DNA from: Brachypalpus laphriformis
Taxonomy: Eukaryota > Arthropoda > Insecta > Diptera > Syrphidae
Assembly (NCBI GenBank): GCA_945910035.1
Contig: OX246754.1
Span: forward strand, 64,650,678 to 64,714,677
DNA length: 64,000 nt
Direction: 5' to 3'
In this document: positions 32,354-43,800 of the stretch, piece by piece
How positions within the stretch are numbered: the stretch's first letter is position 1
Layout of the letters: each line of letters opens with the position of its first letter
The notes under the pieces: model-generated
What the model saw: only the letters and a program-made list of their open reading frames with translations
The model's database searches: none
Told to the model about the DNA's origin: nothing
Made by a program: the position numbers and the translations under genes

Positions 32354-32358
32354 TATTT

Positions 32359-33316
32359 ACTCGTATATTGCTTGTTATAGTTCAAATGCAAGAATGCTTT
32401 ATTGTTCCAAACCTGAAAGATACATAAACTGGAACGCTTATGCATTCAACATTGCTTGTTAGTCTGTCACGCTAACTGAGAAAGCTAAGACTTCAGGATA
32501 CATACGTTTTGACGGAGATGGGAAAAATGATAATCAAGTAAATGAATTGTAATAAGTAATAGTAATACATATTATTAATATACATTTAAGAAATATTTTC
32601 GACGTGTAGGAGGGTTCATATGGCATAATTAAAGGCTATTTTTTACACCGAATACACTCGGTTGCAGGTCATGTGACACTTTAAATAGATAGATACCAGA
32701 ACATAATAGTGGATACAATAATTCGAAAGTTATTTGACCTTATAAGGAACATTTCAAAGCCGTGCGTGCATATTATTTCTTCTTACGTTTATTTGCTCAC
32801 ATACTCGTATAATATATATAAATAGACTTAAACTACTTCATCTATAAATATCAGTAGCATATTTATGGCTCGAAAGAAATTACGTCCATACATAAATATG
32901 CATTTTTGAACAACATACTTCTTTAAAAATAAACTCCATTAATTATTGTACATTTTATTTTTAATTTATTTATTGGTACTCATTTTTTATATTCTATTTA
33001 TATAATTCAATGTCTAACGTGAAAACAATGCATTAAGTCATAACACTCGTTGGTCTGATTTGTTTTATTTTCTCAGCATTAATTGGCGTACAAATAGCAA
33101 AAAGAAAAAGAATTCTTTTTATTTCCCTTTTTTTTGACTTGAGCAATAAAATGCCTTTCCCGATATAATTAGCCACAATGAAAATTAGATAGTTTAATTA
33201 GTATGGATAAAAGCTCCGACTTTGATTGGTTCCCTTGTTCTTGCGATCAAGATCTATACCTAGCAGATATTTAATTTATATTTTAACAGGAAAGAAATAT
33301 TTTTTATTATTAAGAA
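32359..33316. other. gene-free upstream region of ZAD1
   Basis: AT-rich intergenic sequence between copia and the first ZAD gene. No repeat end or gene was recognised; presumably it includes the ZAD1 promoter. Confidence 0.4.
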
Positions 33317-36307
33317 ATGTCAGACTTTGGATCGGACACTTGTCGTATTTGTAAAAGAATGATTAATAGTGAAAATATTTTTCAAATTTTTGATAAAACT
33401 TGCACAAGATTTTTGGAAGAAATTAAACAAATTGCTGGGGTTGATGTAAGTCAAACACTATTTAGCTTCGGATAACTTTGTGAACTTACTAGTAATTATA
33501 CATAACGCTATTTAAATGTTAATTTATGATAAGTTTAACGGATTTTTCGAGCAACCATGGTACATCTGCATGCAATGTTATACAGATCTGTTAACGGCTC
33601 AAAGATTTCGAGGAAAGTGCATTGAATCGTACGAACATAAAGCAACAAATGAAAAGACAGAAGAATTTCCGCAGCTCGAACTTTTACTGGAAGTATGTTT
33701 GTGTTATTTGAGCAAAAAATCATATCATCTTTAATTCATATACTGCAGATATCAGAATCGCCGCCAAGCTTTTTAAATGATGGAAACGTTATCGTAAATG
33801 CGAATAAATCGAATGTTAACTCCGAAGAAACTTCCAAAGAAAGTACCGAGGAAAATACTCATAAGAAACAAAAACAAATTAAAATATCGCAAATTTGTGA
33901 AATATGTGGTAATGTGTTTCCCACGAAGAGAAATTTCGCAGTACATCTTCGAAGACATACAAATAACAAGCCTTATGAGTGCGAGTAAGCATGTGTTCAT
34001 TTTTTCATAAAAAAAAAAATTAAACATTAATTTGCAGATTATGTCTGAACAAGTTTTATACACATGCTGAGTTAAAATGCCATATGAGAAGACATACTGG
34101 GGAAAAGCCTTACGAGTGTAAGCATTGTCATCGGAAATTCTCCGATTATGGAACGCACAAAAAGCATGAAAGGTAAAATTGTTTTGTGTTTTCATCTGGT
34201 GGTATGAATTTGTTTATTACGTTCTTGTTAAAATTTTGGCTAGTGAACGAAAAAATTATTTCATAGGCTAACTTAACCTTAAATATAAATATAAGAATGC
34301 GTTTTTTTTTGTACGTTCTTATTTTTAGATTCAAAATTTGGTCAATATGGCCTAGGGCTATAATTTCAGGGAGATGGTTAATACTCTTATTGTTAAAGTT
34401 CATTTATAGGCTATAGGTTATGAATAAATAAAGTAATGAGCAAATATTTTATAACGGTTAATTATTCCTTAAGAAAATTAAAAATCAATATACCTTGATA
34501 CCAAACAAGTACAAATTTAAACTGTGATGATAAGAGGCGTGTGCAACAATAAAATACAGCTAGTTAAAAAGTGTCAAATTTTTGTTCGAATCAATAAAAT
34601 TTGGTTAGCTAAAGGCATGGGCATGGGCATTTATTTGGCCTACTCATAAATACATAAGCCAAATAAATGCGTACGTCCTTCCTTGAAATTTTAAGAAATT
34701 GTCAAGGCTGCTATCTTATCTATGTACAATATCATATATTATATAGTCGGTTGGAAAGGCGATTATGAATAAAAAGTTTTCTTTAACATATGTACTTCTT
34801 TTCAGTTGAACATTTTTGTATGGTTTGTTGGCAGGATGAGAAGCAAATTAGAAATTTCCGGTATAATAAATTAGGCTTCTGAAACAGATAGAAGTGGGGA
34901 TAGAACATAAAATAATTCAACACTCTCTTTTCTAGGCGTTAGAGCTCGTTAAATAGGCAAACGATTTTTTAAAGACTTTGTGTATACTTGTAAGTAGACT
35001 TACTGCTGGAACACAATGCAAAGCCGCTGTGGTAGTGGTAGCCGTTCTGGTACGACCTGTCAATGTGTTGCGCGCTACGCTCTCTAAACTCGCCCACAAT
35101 GTAGTGGCGCGCTAATGTCAAATTGAATTCTCAATTGAGCCAGTTGTGAAATTTTTCTCTCGGTATTATTTTCAATAAAGTGTTATAAAACGTTATTAGC
35201 CATTGATTTATAAGTGTTTATTCAATAAAATGGATGACAAGAAAGAAATTGATTTTTTCGACTTCAGCGTCCTCCATTTCGTTGGTTTTTAGTGAGCTGT
35301 CATAAAGCCGCGCGGCTTTTTTTAAAAGATAACCAACTCGTACCACACCACTACCACACGCCACAGCGGCTGCGGCCTATTGTGCACCGACTACTGCTTA
35401 TGTATATACTTCAACTTTTGACAGCTCGTACCACAGCAGCTACCACTACCACAGCGGCCGCATTGTGTTCCGGCAGTTAGTTGGGTACAATAACCACCAT
35501 TAAAACCGTTTCAGTAAAATCCGGAACCTGGTTAGCTTCATTTCTCGCATTTCACAAAATGTTGCTGCTGCTGAATGCTAGCCACCTGAACTTTATTTGT
35601 GTTAGTTTGGCATGCTGGTTGCAACGTATCTATTTCATGTCATAATTGACAGAAAATCATAGCTACCCCAAAATCGTCAATTGTCATTTTGTGATCTTGA
35701 AAGTTTTTTAAAAATACTAGAGATCTAGATGCGCTATGATTGTTTGTCAATAAGCATGAATCAAATTTGATGGAGTGGGTATAATTGAATTAAAATGTTT
35801 TTGCAAAGAAAATTTCTTCCAACTCCATTCGACCAGTGAATTAGTTCAATCTCTTGTCATTATTTCGTCTCAGAAAAAAGAAAATTGAACCTTGGGAAAC
35901 ACATTCTTTTCCTTGCAATAGTTTTTCTCAACATTTATTAAATTTAGAAACAAAAACTTTGGCTAATTTTATAGTATTTGATAATATTTTGTATATATTT
36001 TTTTTAAAGGACCCATACAAATGATCGTCCATTTTCTTGTAATTTTTGCGAAAAGGCTTTTACAAATGCATTTATTTTGAGGAACCACATTCTGATGCAT
36101 ACCGGTAAACGAGCATTTAAGTAAGTTATCATAATATACACATATTTAAACTTTCTTATATTGAATACTTTTGCATTACTTTGCAGATGCAAGGTTTGCG
36201 ATAAATCTTTTATCTATCATGGTCATTTAACAACGCATTTAAAATCAATGTTTCACCTACGAAACTGTAAGAAAGCAGAACTGGAAAAACAAGAAGAAGA
36301 AATATAA
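33317..36307 (+). CDS. ZAD-type C2H2 zinc-finger protein 1
   Basis: Six exons: 33317-33445, 33534-33692, 33749-33984, 34038-34172, 36010-36120 and 36187-36307 (296 residues). An N-terminal ZAD domain (about 8-90) carries C9/C12 and C55/C58, the four zinc ligands that drive homodimerisation in this insect family. An acidic, Ser-rich linker follows. Five C2H2 fingers run from C146 to about 280 at regular 28-residue spacing, with 'HTGEKPYEC'-type links. The last finger ends 'HLTTHLKSMFH', and the tail is charged. Exon 2 was started at 33534 because that acceptor gives the same ZAD spacing as the paralog. Introns fall between fingers. It is probably a DNA-binding nuclear regulator; the target is unknown. 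Poly(A) signal AATAAA lies near 36436. Confidence 0.88.
35003..35476. mobile_element. 474-bp MITE in ZAD1 intron 4, TTA duplication
   Basis: Terminal inverted repeats of about 58 bp (left ctgctggaacacaatgc; right ends attgtgttccggcag) flanked by TTA at 35000-35002 and 35477-35479. The TIRs are GC-rich ('gccgctgtggtagtggtag'), unlike the AT-rich intron. A short 'atggatgacaag' reading inside may be a scrap of a parent element's ORF. Probably Harbinger-like by its duplication. Confidence 0.8.
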
Positions 36308-36686
36308 GTGTGAAAATGAATATTCATATGAGTATATAAGTACGATTATAAACACGTACTATGGAATTAATATTTTCATGTAGCATTAATCTAATTTAAC
36401 ATCACAGAACCCTCCTTATGAGAAAGGCTGCTTTCAATAAATGATTATTGCATTAAATAATATGCACGATCCATATTATTTTAGTTTGAAATTTTACCAT
36501 TTTGAAGAAAGCTCCAATCGTCCGACCGGAAATTCCCATCTGCCCTGATCCAAAAAGCATTACAAACAATGCTTCCGGGTTTTATTATCGCATATAATCC
36601 ATATAAATCAAATAACAATATATAAAATGTCAGTTTTAATTTCAAAACGTGGAGGGTTTAATGTATTGTTTCTGTGCGCTTGCTAT
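36308..36686. other. ZAD1 3' region
   Basis: 3' UTR with AATAAA near 36436 and AT-rich spacer. No other gene. Confidence 0.5.
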
Positions 36687-37609
36687 TGTAGTTTTCCATT
36701 GGCAAAAAGAAGTACTCTTTTTGTGTTCCGAACAGAAAAAGTACTCCCAAACATGTTCCATTGGCTGTTCGGGGTGCTATTTTGGGAGTGTTTTTCTGTA
36801 TAAACTCTTACATCGAACTACTTGTCAAAGTCATATGGTACAAGACGCATTCTTTTGTTTATTTTATTTTCTCAGTTGGGAGAATTCGGTAGAAAGCAGT
36901 TTTACATATGTAGATATAAATAATAATTGATAATTTAATTATAAAAACGTGATGGAATTCCTCATGTCGTTTTTCATTGGGCAAAAAGTAGCCATTTTTT
37001 GTTTTGTTTGCTTATGAAAAGGATAAAGAAGAAATCTGACCTTTTACCAACACACGCACTGCGCACAACTAAAAGCATGTCCCCACCAAAACTAAATACG
37101 GGATTTAGCAAGAATTTAGCTAAATCCACCTAAATCTTCACTAAATCCCGAGGATTTACCATACGATTTGACGTCTATAAATCCCTTCTAAATTCAAGAT
37201 TTATAATAAATCTCACTTAAATCCTCACGCGACACATTGACATTTTCGTGTGCTGACAAAGAAAAAATTGAAGTCTGTCGGGAAGTTTCAAACTTCAAAT
37301 AAATAATATAAAATATAGAGCGATTTGGATTATTTTTTTGGTAAGTATTTTTAAATTTTTGTACATAATACAAATCATTTGCTTTGCTTGCAGACAATGG
37401 AACAATCAAAACAGGTGAAAAGCCGCAAAGCATGGTGCAAACGTCAACATAAATCCTAAATTCCGGTGGGGAACCTCACGTAAATCTAAATCTTTTTTCG
37501 CTAAATCTCGTATTTACTTTTGGTGGGGACATGCTATAAGCAGTAGATGATTTTACATGTTCCATTGCAATCAATAAGGAGTGAAATCGGGAGTGGAAAA
37601 CGAACTACA
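36687..37609. mobile_element. Y-family MITE, second copy, interrupted
   Basis: Inverted relative to 27229-27692. Shared blocks include 'acatgttccattggct', 'acaagacgcattctttt' and 'cattgggcaaaaag'. The ends are near 36687 (tgtagttttccattggc) and 37609 (ggaaaacgaactaca). The element at 37075-37534 is inserted in it. No perfect target duplication was found. Confidence 0.6.
37075..37534. mobile_element. 460-bp MITE (Z family) nested in Y
   Basis: Ends gcatgtccccaccaaaa and its complement ttttggtggggacatgc form inverted repeats of about 35 bp with one or two differences. 'ctaaatc' motifs repeat inside both arms. No clear target duplication. Confidence 0.75.
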
Positions 37610-37822
37610 TAACTTATGCTGAAGTTTAGTTGTAACACATGTTCGTTCTATTAGGTTATGAATACTCAAAGCAAACAGATCCTTTTAAAAGTCAATCCAC
37701 ATTTTCGAACACCCCCTAACTGACTTTTTTTCCATTTGCTACTTTCAACTTTCAAGTGCGATTTGTTTACGTTTATCGAAAAAAGTAATCTAGTGCTTTA
37801 ATTTGACGAAAATAAGTTAAAC

Positions 37823-40800
37823 ATGGCAAAGCAGGAATTCACAGCATGTAGAATATGTAATGAATATGTGGAACCGTCGAATCTACTTGAATTATTTAAC
37901 ATATATACAGAAATGGTGGCACAAATAAAGGAAGTCATTGGCGTGGAGGTGGGCATACTTGAAATTTCATTTAACATTCTGACCACAATTAATTTAATTT
38001 CCTGTATATTAAAAGCTAGTAAATGGCAATGACTTGCCAACTTCTATCTGCCGTCAATGCAATACAGATTTCGAAACTGCCCAGGAATTCCGACGGAAAT
38101 GCATCGAATCAAATAAATACTTTGAATTAAAATGCCACCAAAATGTCAAATCTGAAGAAGATCTCAAGAAAGAGGAACTAGTAAGTATACAATCTACTGG
38201 GTTGTTAAGAAAGTTTTGTCCTTTTTTCTATAACTCAGCCGATTTTGACGATCAATACCTACAATAATTGAAAATTGCCATGTATTATGAGATAAAGATC
38301 GGGCAACTGTCTGGTTTTAAAGTAGACATTCCTAGTGTGTAAAGGTGGTTCGCCAAATTCAGATCCCAGGATATCTGTATCGAAGACGAACCCAGAAGAG
38401 ACCGCGCGACCTCACATAATGCCCATTATTTGACGACCTGTTTCTTTTGCTTGATGAGATTTCCCAAAAAAGTTAAGTAGTCCTTTCCAACTACTTAGAC
38501 CGGCCCAGAATCTGAGAAGGAAAATCTAATCTTTTTCAACCACTATTGTTTCGGTTTTTGACGTTTTCTAAACAAAATAGATCCAATACAGTATACAGCA
38601 ATCTTCTTCTTCCTTTTATCAGCGAGGCTATGATCCGAAAACAAGGGATCACAACCCTCCCACTTCACCGCATTTCTACTGATTCGCCTGTGGGGTTCGC
38701 CTATTTTACCTCAGAAAATATCGGCAGGCCTGCCGATTTTGGATCACTCGGTTACTGAGGCCAATGAAATGCCGATGTCGTCGCATTTGTCTGATCCAGG
38801 CGTTTATAGGCCTGCCTTTCCTACATCGCTATGTCTTTGGAACGTGTATTGATATTTCCTTTTTAACAGGGTTCAAATGATCTCTTCTTTGAACGTGGCA
38901 ATACCAGCTGTGCCGGTCGCGCTCTATTTTTTGTACGATGGTTTCCATGATGTGAAAGCTTCCACGGATCTTCGAACCTCTTATTCGATCAAGCTTTGTC
39001 ACTCCTGCTGTCATGCGAAGCATCTTCATCTCAGCTGCCGTTAATTTACTCTCATACTTTTTGTACATCGTCCAACATTGTGAACCGTAGGTGAGCGCTG
39101 GACGTACAACTGCGGTGTAGAGTCTTCCTTTCAACTTAGGGGACATTTTTCTGTCACAGAAGATAGCGGAATTTTCTCGCCACTTCATCCACCCTACGCT
39201 TACACGATGATTGATGTCGTCATCACAAGTTGCTTTGCTATTGATCATAGATCCCAAATATTTGAACTTTTCGCACTTGGGAAGCACTGTTCCATTCAAA
39301 TAAATATCACAGCACAAGTACTCTGTCTTTTTTGAACTAATGCGATACCCATTTCCCTCCAAAACGTCCACCCACACATCAAGTGCTCGTTGCAGGGATG
39401 TAGGATCCTCACTTATGATGGCTCCATCGCCAGCAAAGAATAACTGATGTACCTTGGGGTCCATCACTTTACCTTCAAGCAGATAATCAGGGACTGTAAT
39501 AAAGAGCAAAGGACTTAAAACGCTTCCCTGGTGCACCCCGACTTTGATTGGGAACTCTTCGGTTACTCCAGCGGGTCATCTTACTCTTGTCTTTGCTCCT
39601 TCGTACATGTCCATGATCATCTGTACATAGGTTTCTGGAACCCCTCGATGTCTTAGCGCCACCCATATCAGATCTCGTGGTTGTCTGTCGAATGCCTTTT
39701 CAAAGTCAACCAATACAATATGCAAATCCCTTAAGGAATCACGATGTTTTTCCATTATGATCCTTATACTTTGGATTGCATCTGTGGTTGATTTACCCGA
39801 GACAAACCCGCACTGATCATCAGATAACCGTATTATTTTTCGCAGTCGGCCACCTAATACCCGCTCAACGATCTTCATGGTGTGTGACATCAGCTTGATC
39901 GAACGGTAGTTATCACAGTTTCGCGTATCACCCTTCCCTTTGTATACAGGAAGAAGATAACTTTCCCTCCATTGATTCGGCATTGGATCATTGGACCATT
40001 GATTCGGATTTGGAGATGAGAATTCTGAGCCATCTGAACCCGATGTCTCCCATCTTTTTCCAGAACTCAGAGGGTATCTCGTCCGGCCCAACCGCTTTTC
40101 GTTTTTTGGAGTATTTGACCGCCTCACGAACTTCTTCGACTGTAATGTCGGGTATTTCTTCACAGTTAGGGGTGGCTCTTGGAAAGTATAGCCGGGGAAA
40201 CTGTTCATTTAAAAGCTCTTTACAATACTGCCGCCTCCTCTGCAGAATTTTGTCGTCATCCACAAGAAGCTAGCCATGAGCATTGCTAATGAACTTTGGC
40301 GAACGAATCTCCTGAGCATTCCTCCTTCTTTGGGCGGCTATTTTGAAGATATACAGTATACAACAATGATATCGCAAAACAGGCGATCTTAAGCATTGCA
40401 AAGCCCGAAATGTACAAAAAAAAGCTAATGATGTTTTGGGAGGATAAGACCGGTACCAACAATTAAGAACTATTGGTATGGGACACAACGGTTACATCTT
40501 AGTTATACTCTTGCCAAATGAGAAGCTCATTTCTCGCATGCCTCTTTGATTACCAATCAAAAACGAAAAGCTCTAGAATACGAAGTTTTCTCGCATCCAC
40601 AACTGTGTCTAGACAATGTCCCATGGGATTACAATATTTTCGATCGATGTAACACGTTCTACACGGTATAATACTCATTTGAAACACGTGATGTGACCTC
40701 AAAACCTAGGTTATTTCATCAAACCGGAATTGTTAAGTATGTAGAGCGATAGACGACTGTTGCTTAAAATGGTGTTCAGTATATTAAGAATTTAAATCCC

Positions 40801-43800
40801 CAGTATACTCCTAAGAAACAGTTAAAAATTACAAAACTTTCTTAAACAACCCAATAGTTTAATCTGTTAACAATATAACATGAGTTATGATTCAGTCATT
40901 AACACCTCAACCGAAGTCTGAAGAAGAAATTGACTGTGCGGTAAGTAAAAATGAAGATCTTATCTAGATAAAGGCTAATTGGGTTACCGTGTAACCGTAT
41001 GGGATATTTGTCGCAGTCAAGCTCTTGCCTAAAACTTTTGACACGGACATGACTTGTGCTTGTCATGACATTATGACTTGTGCCTGTCATACGGTCAATC
41101 TATTGGCCAGTATCAATATATCACACGATCGCACTGCCACATTCTTGCTTGTACCAATATCTCACTTTCACACTTACCCTGTACCTAGACAGCCAAAGAT
41201 AAAACAGATTTTGAAACACAATAACTATGTACCTCACTTTTCTAGAAAGAGGAACACGGAGAATCTGAAAACTATCTTAATATAGAAAATGATGAATTTG
41301 AAAAAAGTGGTGATGACGAGGTAGACGTTTTAACAAATAGTTCAACTAAACATAAAAAACCTGTAAAAGCTGTAAGTAAGCGCAGCAGAAAAAAATCTTC
41401 CAAATCTTCCAAAAAGAAAGAATTTATTGTGAGTCGGAAACCAAAAGAACAATCAAAGGCGCCTATTATATGTGATATTTGTGGAAATGTCTTCAAACGT
41501 AAACATGTTTTTGCGCTGCACCTGCGACGGCATAGCAATAATAAACCGTACAGCTGCGAGTGGGTATCACTTTAACAACCGAAAATCACGTCTTTAATTC
41601 ATATACTATTCCAGATTGTGTTCGAGTGCATTTTATACAAATTCTGAGTTGAAACGCCACATGAGAAGACATACGGGCGAAAAACCATACGAATGCAAAT
41701 ATTGTCATCGAAAATTTTCAGATTATGGGACACATATCAAACATGAAAGGTAATATATACAAAATTAGTATATAAATTAAAAAAAAAAAAACACATTTGA
41801 CGTACCCCCTTTGATTTCTCCTCTCCTTTCTTTAATATGCATTAGAAAAACAATTAGGTCGCTTTTCATCAAAACTCATTTAAATTAAACGGCGACAACT
41901 TTCAAAATAGATCTTTGCATACAAACTATATAAAAAAAATTGGTGGTGCTTTAGATTACTTTTCATGCTAGGTAACTAAATCGCTGTACTCAATGATGCA
42001 TTAGATGAAACGAAGAATATCTGTATATGAATGTGCACTTCATAATGCGCGGAAATTTAAGGACGCAAGGGATATTTAAAAGTCCCAAATCCTGAAATCC
42101 AAAAGTTCTGTTTTGATGATTCGAGTCTCTGGAATAAATATACTTGCTAATCGTGGACTTTTGGTCAAAAAACTATGTGGAAGTAAAAAAATGCAAAAAA
42201 AATCATCAGTGTCATCAGTGTTTTGTTGATTAGATTAGGTGACATTTAGCAGAGTTGACACTTTTACAACTAACAATTATTATTCTCACGACAATTGGGT
42301 CTACGTCCCAGAATTGAACTTACGAATTTACTGGCCAAAGATTGTCAATAATTCAACTACAACATTCGTATACATTAAATACATTGTTATAAATTACGTG
42401 TTGCATTTATAGGATTTAATAATTGATTCTTACTAATGTTACTACTGTATTTTTAAATTTTCTTATACTTGACTCTATTTTAACATTATTTGTGAGGTCG
42501 TTGAATACTTTTATACCTTTGTAAAAAAAATCGTATTTTATGTTTGTTGTTCCTAAACAATTATAAATTGAGATCATTGTTATTTCTTAAATTGTATGGC
42601 TGTAATCTAGCTCTTATTGTCAAACGTCTGCTTGGATAATTTTGCAGAAAATTATTTTTAAATATAAATATAAGCGTACTCATTAAGACATGCCGTTTAA
42701 TAGTTAACCATTTTAACATTTCTAACAGAGCATGCAGAGAACTCAATTAGAACCCTATAATGGACCCGAAGGACCAGAGATAATTAAAGAGGAAGTCGTT
42801 AAAGCGTTGATGCAAGCGAAAAACCGAAAAGCGACCGGTCCTGATGTAATACCGAATGAACTTCTCAAACTGTTTGAAGAAGAAAGTATACAAACACTAG
42901 TGAAGCTTTTCAACGTTATTGACAAAAACGGCAAAATTCCAGATGAATGGTTGAGGTGTCACGCTACCAAAAAAGAACAAAGCGACAAACTGCTTTGACT
43001 ACAGGACAATAAGTTTGATGAGTCACACACTGAAGATCTTCCTGAAGATAATTCATAGTAGGATTTACAATAAGCTCGAAGAAGGAATAAGTGACTCTCA
43101 ATTCGGATTTAGAAATGGTTTTGGAACATGTGAAGCATTGTTTGCATTCAATGTTATAATCCAACGAAGTTTAGAGATGAACAAAAAAATCTTTGTATGC
43201 TTTGTCGATTATAAAGCATTCGATAAAGTGCAACATAATAAAATGTAGGAAATTCTAAGAAGCAAATGCATAGACAAGAATGATGTCAGAATTATTGAGA
43301 ATCTCTACTGGAACGAAAAAGCGAAAATAACCATAGAGAATGAAGAGTCGGAGGAAATAGAGATTCACAGAGTCAGACAAGGCTGCATTTTATCACCGCT
43401 TCTCTTTAATATGCATGCAGAAGAAATCTTTAAAAACTTAGCTGTAGACCAAGATAGAGGAATTAAAATTACTGGAGTTTTACTCAACAACATCACGCAA
43501 CAGATACGCAGACGACGCGATAATAATGGCAAAAAGCATAAATTATTTAAACATTATAGTGAACAAACCTAACATGGAAAGCAACAAGTACGGTTTAAAA
43601 ATAAATACAGGTAAAACAAAATTCATAGTAATGGATAAAAGTCAGAAATACAAAGCTATGAATTAAAAGTAAACAACGTGGAAGTAGAAAGAGTGAACTC
43701 CATTAAATACTTGGGTCAAAGAAATTCAATGCAGAATTGAACAAGCTAGGGCAGCATTCTACAAAGTAAGAAAATTAATGACAAGTAGAAAATAAACATA

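Noticed and set aside
33552..33692. Alternative acceptor for ZAD1 exon 2 at 33551
   Set aside because: It would shorten the ZAD loop by six residues; the acceptor at 33533 gives the same spacing before the IC-x2-C pair as ZAD2.
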